Source: Ktedonobacteria bacterium (lineage in GTDB: Bacteria; Chloroflexota; Ktedonobacteria; Ktedonobacterales; JACDGC01). From it: 34,588 nt of DNA. Location: positions 1-34,588 of the forward strand of contig DAIDHM010000036.1 in the NCBI GenBank assembly GCA_027459705.1, written 5' to 3'. A program made the position numbers and the translations under genes. The notes under the pieces are model-generated. The model searched no databases and was not told the DNA's origin. It worked only from the letters and a program-made list of their open reading frames with translations. Positions 8,410 through 15,900 of the stretch are shown piece by piece; position 1 is the first letter of the stretch; each line of letters starts with the position of its first letter.

Positions 8410-9024
8410 ATGTCCGCATTCCCACATTGTGTCTTCTGCGCACCCGAAGTGTTGACGACGCGGATGATGTCCACCCCACATTTTCTGGTGATCGCCGATC
8501 ATGCGCCGCTGGTTCCTGGCCACACGTTGATCATTCCACAGCAGCATTATCCGTGCTACGGCGCTGTCCCCGGCGATCTCGACGAGGAATTAGTCGCGAT
8601 CCGCGACCTGATCACCGGATTTCTTACGCGGAATTATCCGGCAGTCACCTGGTTCGAACATGGCGTCTTTCACCAGACGGTGTACCATGCCCATCTCCAC
8701 GCGATGCCACTCGGGGCCATCCATCCATCGGTCACGCGCGATGCCGCGCTCGGTGGCGTGCCCATCGCCAACCGCGCCGACCTGCGTGCGTGGTATGCTG
8801 AGCACGGCCATTATACGTACCTTGAAGAACCAGATGGCGCAGCTGCGATCTTCCCGGCGAGCGAAACTACTTACCGCGCGATGCTCGTCGCCCTGCACCA
8901 GCGGCACACCATCGCGATCCCACGTGTGGGAGCAGCGGATCGCTTGCGCCTTGGGGCTCCTCATGTACGGACGCTGCTAGAGACCTGGCAAGCCAGTGGT
9001 CTGCCAGCGGACTGGCGGACATAA
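8410..9024 (+). CDS. HIT-family (histidine triad) nucleotide-binding protein
   Basis: A 204-residue cytoplasmic protein of the HIT superfamily, which cleaves or transfers nucleoside phosphates (AMP-lysine/Ap4A-type hydrolases). The triad is YHAHLHAMP (92-100) with His93, His95 and His97. Before it, FCAPE near residue 10 (with Cys7 and Cys10 as a CxxC pair) and the segment HAPLVPGHTLIIPQQHY (31-47) match the nucleotide-binding face of HIT proteins. AGGAGG lies 7 bases before the ATG. At 204 residues it is longer than Hint proteins (about 115-140): the extra 100 residues after the triad include another HRH-free helical part of unknown role, as in several actinobacterial/Chloroflexota HIT proteins. 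It is divergent from the Mur ligase gene. Confidence 0.88.
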   Translation: MSAFPHCVFCAPEVLTTRMMSTPHFLVIADHAPLVPGHTLIIPQQHYPCYGAVPGDLDEELVAIRDLITGFLTRNYPAVTWFEHGVFHQTVYHAHLHAMPLGAIHPSVTRDAALGGVPIANRADLRAWYAEHGHYTYLEEPDGAAAIFPASETTYRAMLVALHQRHTIAIPRVGAADRLRLGAPHVRTLLETWQASGLPADWRT

Positions 9025-9134
9025 TCGGCCTGCTGGACACCCTGGCAAGTAGTGGCTAATTCGCCTGTGATATCGCTTGTGCACTGTGCATATGCAACAC
9101 GAAACATCCTGTACATAATCGAAAGGGGTCGAAG

Positions 9135-9989
9135 ATGACCATTCAGAACATTGGGGTCGTGGGTTGCGGATTGATGGGTAGCGGGATTGCCCAGGTCGCC
9201 GTACAGTCGGGCTATGACGTGATCGTCGCGGAGGCGGCTCAGGAATTCTTGGATCGCGGCCTGCAACGCATCGAAGCGTCGTGGAGCACGATGCTGGCGA
9301 AAGGCAAGCTGAGTGAGGCCGAAGTCGCCGCCAGCCGGGCTCGATTACACACGACCTTGAACCTGGCAGATTTCGCCGATCGCGACATTGTCGTGGAGGC
9401 GATCATCGAGAACAAAGAGGAAAAGATCAAGCTCTTCCGCACGCTCGACACCATCCTCCCAGCCAATGCGCTGCTCGTCAGCAATACTTCGTCGCTGCCC
9501 ATCACAGAACTGGCGGCCGTGACGCGGCGGCCCAGCCAGGTCGCGGGCTTACATTTCTTCAATCCCGTTCCCGTCATGAAACTGGTCGAGATTGTCCGCG
9601 CATTGGAAACGAGTGACGCAACCGTCGCAACGCTGAAAGATCTGGCAGCCTCACTCGACAAAACCGCCATCGTCGCCAAAGATACCGCTGGATTTGTAGT
9701 GAATTTCCTGCTGATCCCCTATCTGCTCAGCGCAATCCGCATGTACGAGCAGGGAACCGCGACAAAGGAAGATATCGACGCGGCGATGCGTTTAGGCACC
9801 GGCTATCCTATGGGGCCATTCACACTGCTCGACTATGTGGGACTCGACACAACGCTCTACGCCGCCGAAGCCATCTATGATGAGAACCGCGATCCGATGT
9901 ATCAGCCACCTGTCTTGCTACGCCGCATGGTGACGGCTGGATTGCTCGGCCGCAAGAGTGGTCGCGGGTTCTATGACTATGCCAAATGA
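9135..9989 (+). CDS. 3-hydroxyacyl-CoA (3-hydroxybutyryl-CoA) dehydrogenase
   Basis: A 284-residue NAD(P)-dependent enzyme that oxidises (S)-3-hydroxyacyl-CoA to 3-ketoacyl-CoA, in fatty-acid breakdown or C4 metabolism. The Rossmann motif is GVVGCGLMGSG (7-17). The catalytic set is complete: Ser119 in NTSS, His140 in LHFFNP, Glu152 and Asn190, with the same spacings as human HADH. Length is that of the single-function Hbd/PaaH type, without the hydratase half of FadB. AAGGGG precedes the ATG at 9135. No thiolase, hydratase or acyl-CoA dehydrogenase gene is nearby, so the pathway cannot be fixed from context. Confidence 0.93.
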   Translation: MTIQNIGVVGCGLMGSGIAQVAVQSGYDVIVAEAAQEFLDRGLQRIEASWSTMLAKGKLSEAEVAASRARLHTTLNLADFADRDIVVEAIIENKEEKIKLFRTLDTILPANALLVSNTSSLPITELAAVTRRPSQVAGLHFFNPVPVMKLVEIVRALETSDATVATLKDLAASLDKTAIVAKDTAGFVVNFLLIPYLLSAIRMYEQGTATKEDIDAAMRLGTGYPMGPFTLLDYVGLDTTLYAAEAIYDENRDPMYQPPVLLRRMVTAGLLGRKSGRGFYDYAK

Positions 9990-9994
9990 TCGAC

Positions 9995-10020
9995 GCGCAT
10001 GCTGATTCACCAGCATGCGC
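9995..10020. repeat. Perfect 10-base inverted repeat after the dehydrogenase gene
   Basis: GCGCATGCTG (9995-10004) pairs with CAGCATGCGC (10011-10020) around a 6-base loop, starting 6 bases past the stop at 9989. It has no T-run; it may be an intrinsic terminator of weak type or a 3'-end stabilising hairpin for the dehydrogenase mRNA. Confidence 0.55.
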
Positions 10021-10031
10021 AGCACACTCCA

Positions 10032-10067
10032 GAAAACAGCGGGCCGACGATCTCGTCGGCCCGCTGT
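10032..10067 (-). terminator. Terminator of the RNase J gene (possibly bidirectional)
   Basis: A 14-base perfect stem (10036-10049 with 10054-10067) with a 4-base loop lies 6 bases past the RNase J stop, and on the minus strand it ends in TTTTC. On the plus strand it is followed by TTCGGCTT, so it may also stop readthrough from the dehydrogenase gene. Confidence 0.8.
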
Positions 10068-10072
10068 TCGGC

Positions 10073-11833
10073 TTAAATCTCGACAATGCCGGGGATGATC
10101 AGTGGACGCAGGTGGGTTTTCTGCCAGATAAAACTCCCAACAGATTCTTTTACCCGCGCCACAAGGTCGCCATACTCCGGTTTGCCGCGATATTTCGATT
10201 GCAGCATACGTTTCAACGCATCGATGCTTTCGAGAATGAAGCCATCCGTCTCACCGCCGATCACCCCACGGGCCGTGATCTCCGGTTCTGTCACCAATTC
10301 GCCAGAATGCCGATCTACCACCAGAGTGACGACCACGACTCCATCAGCGGCGAGGTGTTGGCGATCGCGCAATACCTCGCGCGAAACATTGCCTACCGTG
10401 AGGCCATCGACCAGCACGGCACCGGCCGGGACATGACCGACCTTACCGGCTTGATCCTGACTGAATTCCATCACATCGCCCAATTCCGCGATCAATACCT
10501 TATCCGCGGTATAGCCTTCTTCTTGCGCCACCAGCGAATAGAGCCACTGATGGCGATATTCACCGTGGACCGGCGCGAGATAGCGCGGACGGAGGAGCCG
10601 GATGACATCGCGCAATTCTTCGCGGCTGGCGTGCCCGCTGACATGGACATGTGGATTGAGATCTTTATAGATGACAATAGCGCCCCGCCGGAAGAGATTG
10701 TCGATCGTACGCGAGACGGTCTCGGTATTGCCTGGCACGGGTTCCGCCGAGAGGACGACGGTATCACCTGGATGCAACTGAATGAATGGATGTGATCCGG
10801 AAGCGATGCGCGCCAACGCCGAGGTCGGTTCGCCCTGGCTGCCGGTCGTCAATAAGACGACCTTATTATCAGGCAGGTGGTTGGCTTCGTCCGCCGAGAC
10901 GACTGAACCAGGGGGGAGAGTGATATAGCCAAGCTCCGCCGCGACAGTCATGTTTTGATCCATGCTACGCCCGACGATCGCGGACTGGCGGCCCATCGCA
11001 TGCGCCATATGGATGGCTCGCTCTAAACGAGGGATATTGGAAGCAAAGGTCGTCAGGATCACCCGCCCTTTGGCTTCCTGCATGAGATGATTGATTGCCT
11101 CAAAGACCAGGGTCTCAGGCGGGGTGCGCCCCTGCCGTTCAATGCGCACGCAGTCGGAGAGCAATGCCAACACCCCTTGATCGCCCAGTTCGCGCAAGCG
11201 ATTCTGGTCGGTCTGGAAGAGTGTGTCAGCGGTGACATCCAGTTTGAAATCACCGGTGAAGACCACCAGGCCAGCCGAGGTATGCAGCCCCAACATAAAA
11301 CTGCCGGGAATACTATGGGCGACCGGGATAAATTCGACAGCAATCTGCCCGACAGTGATTGTCTCGCCTGGTTCGACTGGGTGGAAGGTCGCATACTCCA
11401 GGGCGCGTCGTTCGCGCAGTTTTGCTTCGACCATGCCGAGAGTCAACCGCGAACCGTAGAGCGGGACGCGCCAACCGTCATGGGCCAATTGCGGCAAAAT
11501 AAAGGGCAACGCACCAATGTGGTCTTCGTGCCCATGCGTCAGCATGATGCCGCGCATACGATCGATACGCTCACGGACGTACGATACGTCGGGTATGACA
11601 AGATCGATACCGCTCTGTTCTTCTTCGGGAAATTTGACGCCAGCATCGACCATCAAGAGATCCGTGCCACATTCCACGGCGGTGGCATTCTTGCCTACTT
11701 CGCCAACGCCGCCGAGCGGCACGATGCGAATAGTCTTGGATGAAGAGCGCATGCGACCAGCGGCTGGTGCGGAATTCTGCGCCGGGCGCGCGGATGTGCG
11801 CGGACCATCTGATCCATCACGTTGTTTGGGCAT
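10073..11833 (-). CDS. rnj: Ribonuclease J
   Basis: A 586-residue metallo-beta-lactamase/beta-CASP ribonuclease that matures rRNA and degrades mRNA from 5' ends or internally. After a 30-residue basic, Ser/Ala-rich tail comes the core, starting RIVPLGGVGEVGKN (36-49). Zinc ligands are visible: HGHEDH (100-105), His173 in VAHS, Asp195 in GDFK; the beta-CASP motifs TTFASN and HVHVSGHA follow. The C-terminal 110 residues match the RNase J tail domain. An AAAGGG 10 bases upstream favours the ATG at 11833 over the one three codons earlier. Oddity: the usual SDSTNAE loop after the GDFK region is SDCVRIE (226-232). It is leftward, just downstream of the S20 gene; both act on RNA/ribosomes and may be read together. 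Confidence 0.95.
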   Translation of the reverse strand: MPKQRDGSDGPRTSARPAQNSAPAAGRMRSSSKTIRIVPLGGVGEVGKNATAVECGTDLLMVDAGVKFPEEEQSGIDLVIPDVSYVRERIDRMRGIMLTHGHEDHIGALPFILPQLAHDGWRVPLYGSRLTLGMVEAKLRERRALEYATFHPVEPGETITVGQIAVEFIPVAHSIPGSFMLGLHTSAGLVVFTGDFKLDVTADTLFQTDQNRLRELGDQGVLALLSDCVRIERQGRTPPETLVFEAINHLMQEAKGRVILTTFASNIPRLERAIHMAHAMGRQSAIVGRSMDQNMTVAAELGYITLPPGSVVSADEANHLPDNKVVLLTTGSQGEPTSALARIASGSHPFIQLHPGDTVVLSAEPVPGNTETVSRTIDNLFRRGAIVIYKDLNPHVHVSGHASREELRDVIRLLRPRYLAPVHGEYRHQWLYSLVAQEEGYTADKVLIAELGDVMEFSQDQAGKVGHVPAGAVLVDGLTVGNVSREVLRDRQHLAADGVVVVTLVVDRHSGELVTEPEITARGVIGGETDGFILESIDALKRMLQSKYRGKPEYGDLVARVKESVGSFIWQKTHLRPLIIPGIVEI

Positions 11834-12126
11834 ACAGTACATACCCTTTCATATAACACAAGGCACGACCCATCGACCGCCAGCGGATGGCGAGCGGATC
11901 GATCGTGCGCACGACACACGGAATGAAGGAAGTAGTCCGCGGCAATCGCGTTGGCGAAAGGCAAGACCATCCCTGGAGTAATGGAGAAAGGCTGGCAGCC
12001 TCCATGAAAAACGCCGCGAGCCAATAGGCGCGCGGGAAAGCCCGAACCATATGGTGAAAGACCACTATGACCAGCCTTGTGTGGTTGCGGGAAGCCGGGC
12101 GCGGAAATGACCGCGCCCAGGCCTTA
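11834..12126. other. Space between rpsT and rnj with two hairpins
   Basis: No gene is supported in these 293 bases. On the minus strand an imperfect 8-base stem (12015-12022 with 12027-12034, one mismatch) is followed by GCGTTTTT (from 12007), a plausible rpsT terminator. A perfect 8-base stem GGGCGCGG/CCGCGCCC (12097-12104, 12111-12118) sits 9 bases past the rpsT stop but has no T-run. No promoter for rnj stands out in what remains, so rnj may depend partly on rpsT readthrough. Confidence 0.45.
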
Positions 12127-12417
12127 TTAGGCCTCGTCAGTGGCATCGTCAGGCTGCAGTGCACGCAACCGCATGACGAGGCGCGATTTGCGGCGGGCAG
12201 CATTGTTTTTGTGGATGACGCCCTTCGTGACCGCCCGGTCCAATTGGCTGATCGCCTGACGCAACGTCTCGGTCGTCTCAGCCGCTGTGGGCTGAGCATC
12301 GATCGCTTCGCGCGCCTTCTTCACAAAGGTGCGCACTTTGCTTTTGACTGCATGGTTGCGGACACGGCGTTTCTCTTCGACACGCAGACGCTTCAGCGCC
12401 GACTTCGTATTTGGCAT
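12127..12417 (-). CDS. rpsT: 30S ribosomal protein S20
   Basis: A 96-residue, lysine- and arginine-rich protein that binds 16S rRNA in the body of the small subunit. It opens with MPNTKSALKRLRVEEKRR, the standard S20 N-terminus, has KSKVRTFVKKAREAID in the first long helix and the conserved GVIHKNNAARRKSRL near residues 67-81. Length fits the family (85-100). The ATG at 12417 is fixed by that N-terminus; GAGGT lies about 11 bases upstream. A 10-base inverted repeat 60-95 bases upstream of the start lies in the leader. Confidence 0.97.
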   Translation of the reverse strand: MPNTKSALKRLRVEEKRRVRNHAVKSKVRTFVKKAREAIDAQPTAAETTETLRQAISQLDRAVTKGVIHKNNAARRKSRLVMRLRALQPDDATDEA

Positions 12418-12477
12418 GGATGCTGTGTACCTCTTTTTTGTCGTACGATCTCTTGCTCTATGGTGCTCATTACCGGC

Positions 12478-12512
12478 ATGATGAGTCAAAGGATAGAAGG
12501 CAGACTCATCAT
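12478..12512 (-). repeat. Perfect inverted repeat in the rpsT upstream region
   Basis: ATGATGAGTC (12478-12487) and GACTCATCAT (12503-12512) are perfect complements separated by 15 bases, 60-95 bases upstream of the S20 start. It could be a leader hairpin or a dimeric operator. No clear promoter is seen; TTGACT at about 12489-12484 has no well-spaced -10. Confidence 0.55.
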
Positions 12513-12586
12513 AAGTAATTCCGCATAATCTCGCCTCAGTATATCAGCCCGTGACTATAAAGTGCAAGGCTGAAGTCCGAAGGTCC

Positions 12587-12720
12587 GTGACTACTCCCCC
12601 GCAGAGAATACGGGGGCTTCTCGGCCGAAGCCAAGCAGTGTCGTCCCTCTGCCAAAATGTTGAAGGCGGCCTTCAAGTAATGCATTCGGCCAAGCCCCAT
12701 CTCTCTCACCAGAGTGAGCT
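12587..12720 (-). mobile_element. Decayed IS200/IS605-type right end with TnpB tail remnant
   Basis: On the minus strand GAAGCCCCCG-(9)-CGGGGG followed by AGTAGTCAC (12620 down to 12587) has the layout of the right-end hairpin of IS200/IS605 elements, typically GAAGCCCCC...GGGGG(T/A)GTTCAC. Immediately upstream in one frame the translation reads LKAAFNILAEGRHCLAS, resembling the TnpB C-terminus (DVNAARNILxxG). Another frame contains DHRDV about 30 codons earlier, so the tail is frame-broken. No tnpA, intact tnpB or left end is present. It lies 100 bases past the stop of the metallo-beta-lactamase-fold gene. The rest of the 406-base gap between rpsT and that gene shows nothing else certain. 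Confidence 0.5.
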
Positions 12721-12823
12721 CGGATGAAGAACCACACATCCCTGTGATCCCACCAGCAGTTGATGCCCATCAAGGAGGATCACCTGGCGCCTCCGTCACC
12801 CACCCATGGCGCGTCGCGCACAC

Positions 12824-13777
12824 TCAGAGCACGTTTGTCGGCGCCAACCTGCCATGCAAGAAACGCATATTACGACCGAAGGTATCGAGGCCCCGCCAGA
12901 GGCCAAATGGCTCTGGGACTGGTTGTTGCGCGGCATCGTCTGCCGTGCCGCTATGCTCCACAACCGAAGCGGCTAGGGTTGTCAATGCTGAGATGTACGT
13001 GCGCATCTGGCGCACATCATCCGCAGTACCAACAGGACCATGCCCCGGCACAATGATATCGGCGCCAATCCGTTCCAGGCTCTCGACAGACCGCCGCCAG
13101 GAACCCGGATCGCCATCGCCCATCCAATGATGCATTTGCACACTCAGCAGATCGCCGGCAAAGAGAATATGCTCCTCTGGCAACAACAAGTAAGTATCAC
13201 TCTGGGTATGCCCGTTGCTCTCGATCACCTCAACATGCCGCGTCAAGCCGCGCAGATCGAGTCGGTCTCGGAAGATCAGTTCTGGCGAACGCACTTCACT
13301 GCCGGCCGCGGTCTCGACCAGCCACTGTCCGACGCGGAGCAGGTTTTCGATGCGGCGTCGTTCGCGTTCATCCACATCTGAGCGGAGTCGCTCTTCCAGC
13401 GTCGCGATCTCACCGGGCATTGTCGCCCGCCGTTGTTGCAGGCGCTCCGTAATCGTACTTGCAATCGCATCGCGCGTCGCGGTGGTCCCGATGATGGTAG
13501 CACCGTTAAATAGCGCATTACCACAGACATGATCCATATGCCAGTGGCTATTGATCACCAGTGAAGGCCAGCGGCCCGTCACAGCCCGCGCGACCGCGAT
13601 CAGGTCGCGCGCGGCGCGATGCGTCATGAACGTGTCATACACGATCGTACGGTCGCCAAGATCGATAATCCCGGCATTGCTGAAAGCCGCTCCATGCTCC
13701 GTCGCGATTGCGGCGAAGACGCCATCGGCCAGCAATTCCAGATGAAAGTGTTCGGATACCGGTTGCGGATTCTCCAT
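12824..13777 (-). CDS. Metallo-beta-lactamase-fold hydrolase
   Basis: A 317-residue binuclear metal hydrolase of the MBL superfamily. The metal motif is HWHMDH (78-83), with His190 in SNGHTQSD, Asp209 in FAGDLLS and His246 in VPGHGP, so the active site is complete. A long Arg/Glu-rich helical insert (about 105-150) sits between the first and second metal motifs. No signal peptide is seen, so it is cytoplasmic, and a beta-lactamase role is not implied; it is closest in layout to the SoxH/quinoprotein-relay group with unknown substrates. The SD before the ATG at 13777 is weak. A promoter candidate lies about 60 bases upstream. Its 3' end abuts an IS remnant, but the ORF seems intact. Confidence 0.85.
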   Translation of the reverse strand: MENPQPVSEHFHLELLADGVFAAIATEHGAAFSNAGIIDLGDRTIVYDTFMTHRAARDLIAVARAVTGRWPSLVINSHWHMDHVCGNALFNGATIIGTTATRDAIASTITERLQQRRATMPGEIATLEERLRSDVDERERRRIENLLRVGQWLVETAAGSEVRSPELIFRDRLDLRGLTRHVEVIESNGHTQSDTYLLLPEEHILFAGDLLSVQMHHWMGDGDPGSWRRSVESLERIGADIIVPGHGPVGTADDVRQMRTYISALTTLAASVVEHSGTADDAAQQPVPEPFGLWRGLDTFGRNMRFLHGRLAPTNVL

Positions 13778-13835
13778 GCACCAGGCTCAATTCCGTCGAA
13801 CGCACCAGATGGCGCCAGGCCAGTTGTGTAGATGC

Positions 13836-13863
13836 AGTATATCTCATGGCGAACCAGTGAAAA
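13836..13863 (-). promoter_or_regulatory. Candidate promoter of the MBL-fold gene
   Basis: On the minus strand TTTTCA (13863-13858), 16 bases, TATACT (13841-13836). The start would be near 13829, about 50 bases before the ATG. No terminator was recognised between the channel-like gene (stop 14051) and this promoter. Confidence 0.45.
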
Positions 13864-14050
13864 TGCTCAATAGCGTAATATTTCACACCAGTTTTTCGTT
13901 CCAACGATCTGGCTATACGCTCCTGGTCCAACCAGCGTGTGTATCCATTGACACTCTGACCCACATTCGCACCACCTGTGACCGATTATGGCGCACATCG
14001 AGCAGCACTTCGTTAATCAACACAGACTCGCCTCAGTGCCCGTCTCGTCC

Positions 14051-15304
14051 TCATTCTTCACCGGACTTCAATTGATCCATCAACAGCGCCGCCAGGATCG
14101 CCAGGAAAAAGTAGGCGATTAGCGGCTCGATGACCAGCAGAAGTTGCCCACCCAACCCTAGCGGTTTGGGAGTGTAGCCAATCGGCGTCAGATTAGCCAT
14201 TGCCAGCATAATATGTTGGCCCACCGTCGTCAGGATGCCAGGCCAGGTCAGCACTATGGGGTATGGGTTATTTGCGGAAGTAATCACCGCGTCATTGATG
14301 AGATACGCTAGGAAAAAAGCGCCCAATGAGACGAAAAAGGTGGCGACAAACCGGCCAGGTCGCACCCCAAAGCCGATCGACCACTGCATGATCCAGAGCC
14401 ACACTGCGCGTGGCCAGGTCCGTGGGTGCTGCCGCTTTTCGTGAAATTGCGCGTCGAAATATTGATAACGCAATTCGTCGCCCACTCGCCCAGCCTGACC
14501 AATCCACCCCAATTCATCGTCGCTTTTATGATTAGACCCAAACTCTTCGCTCAACATTTTGAAACGGACACTATCCGCGATCTGAGCATGAAAATGCGCT
14601 ATGCTTACTGTCTCTTTCATTTCATGGCGCCATTTCGCCAACTGTCTGGTATACTCGTCCAGGATGGTTTTCAAACTTTTGACCGTGTTCTCCACGGGGT
14701 TTTCGCGTTGGTTTTCCTCATAGAAAATAAAATTACTCTCGATGCGCAATTTATAGAGTCGCACCTCCATACGCAACAATAAGAGAGCCCGCGCCAGCCG
14801 CGTCCTGACCACCAACCGCAACCGTTCCCCCACACCTTTCATATTTTTCTGGCTCAAGGCCGCGCGCGCATTTTTATGCGTCGCGGCGACGTGCAGAGGG
14901 CCACCATAAGGTTGTGGACGAAATTGCTGAAAAAAATCTCGCCAGACATGGGTAGCGGCAATCATCAGATTGTCATCGAGTTCATTCCAGGATTCTATCA
15001 GAGTATTGAATAATTCCGCACTGGAGGGTTGCGGTACTTTCTCTTGACCGTTCGCTGGCGGCTGCACCGACTGTTGCTTTAGATACTTCCGATAGGGGCC
15101 AGGGGCCAACCCCTGATCACGGAGATCATCGATCCAACGGAGAAAATAGTCATACAGTGTTTCCAGGGTATCTGACTTGAAGGTGCGCGCATCCTGGAGA
15201 TATTCTTGAATAGCCGCGCGTACATTCCCCTCAATATCGCCAGTCTCGGTCCGACAATCATAGATCCCCTTCGGTAATGACCGGCGCCGTACAGGTGACT
15301 TCAT
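14051..15304 (-). CDS. Membrane protein with ion-channel-like C-terminal module
   Basis: A 417-residue protein not assignable by name. Residues 1-300 are soluble, helical and charged, with no recognised domain; 160-235 look like long basic helices. The last 120 residues contain QWSIGFGVRPGRF (307-319), a membrane helix (about 318-336), a re-entrant-like stretch ending in ANLTPIGYTP (370-379) and a second helix (about 386-408) preceded by GGQLLLVIEPL. This helix-pore-helix order, the TxxGY filter-like sequence and the preceding G-F-G-x-R-P-G-R motif match bacterial two-helix channel (Ion_trans_2) domains. Its start overlaps the receiver gene stop by 4 bases (ATGA), so it is translationally coupled to it and is probably the output of the signalling operon. 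The channel reading is inference; ion selectivity is unknown. Confidence 0.7.
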   Translation of the reverse strand: MKSPVRRRSLPKGIYDCRTETGDIEGNVRAAIQEYLQDARTFKSDTLETLYDYFLRWIDDLRDQGLAPGPYRKYLKQQSVQPPANGQEKVPQPSSAELFNTLIESWNELDDNLMIAATHVWRDFFQQFRPQPYGGPLHVAATHKNARAALSQKNMKGVGERLRLVVRTRLARALLLLRMEVRLYKLRIESNFIFYEENQRENPVENTVKSLKTILDEYTRQLAKWRHEMKETVSIAHFHAQIADSVRFKMLSEEFGSNHKSDDELGWIGQAGRVGDELRYQYFDAQFHEKRQHPRTWPRAVWLWIMQWSIGFGVRPGRFVATFFVSLGAFFLAYLINDAVITSANNPYPIVLTWPGILTTVGQHIMLAMANLTPIGYTPKPLGLGGQLLLVIEPLIAYFFLAILAALLMDQLKSGEE

Positions 15305-15900
15305 TCCACATCACCCTCATCCAGATGAAAATTAATGCTAGCAACAACCGCTTTACGGAGCGCTTCCCATGGGATCAGCCCATCAGAGCGCGGTCGGGTT
15401 TTCGAGATGAAATGGAATAACTCTGGTTCTGGGAGCACCGGGTGGCTGATGACTTCTTCGAGATCCAGAATTGAATAGACGATGATAGGCATGCGCGTCC
15501 CATAGGCGAAGCGATGGTTCAAGACGCCATCCAGCAACTCGCTAGTCGTCATATCTTCATCTTCGATGAGAATGTCAAAAACCGCCAACATCTTCGCTTG
15601 CCGGGCTTCGATGACTTCAAGGGCAACCTGTGCATCGCGACTGGTGCCCACCCGCCATAGCAGCAGTGTTGGCCGTCCGTCGCCGTTTTGCAGATACTGG
15701 TCATTCAGATTGAGATCCCCCACCTGAATGCGCCGTATTTGCTTGAGGCCTTGACTCTTCGCTTCGTCCTCACGTATTCGGTGGGTGTCATGAATGACCA
15801 AATCGATGCTGCGCCCACGGCAGACACGGCGAAATATGGTCGTGATTCTCTCAAACCAGGTGTGCTCATCTTCGATGACCACAGCCTCAAGAATTGGCAT
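15301..15900 (-). CDS. Atypical response-regulator receiver protein with insertion
   Basis: A 199-residue stand-alone receiver-like protein without a DNA-binding domain. Receiver landmarks are visible in order: acidic cluster IEDE (9-12) after strand 1, candidate phospho-acceptor Asp109 in LAVFDIL, Ser143 in IIVYS, and Lys167 in FISKT. The Asp-to-Ser and Asp-to-Lys distances (34 and 58) are close to CheY (30 and 52), but the acidic-cluster-to-Asp distance is about 98 instead of about 45. So about 50 residues (roughly 40-90, with IQVGDLNLNDQYL) are inserted after helix 1. The ATG at 15900 lies inside the kinase 3' end (14-base overlap) and the stop overlaps the channel-like gene start, which fixes its operon partner. 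It most likely relays phosphate or a conformational signal from the kinase to the membrane protein. Confidence 0.72.
   Translation of the reverse strand: MPILEAVVIEDEHTWFERITTIFRRVCRGRSIDLVIHDTHRIREDEAKSQGLKQIRRIQVGDLNLNDQYLQNGDGRPTLLLWRVGTSRDAQVALEVIEARQAKMLAVFDILIEDEDMTTSELLDGVLNHRFAYGTRMPIIVYSILDLEEVISHPVLPEPELFHFISKTRPRSDGLIPWEALRKAVVASINFHLDEGDVE

Noticed and set aside
9986-10795. A 269-codon plus-strand frame antisense to RNase J
   Set aside because: It overlaps the conserved RNase J C-terminus and the terminator; no motif or SD.
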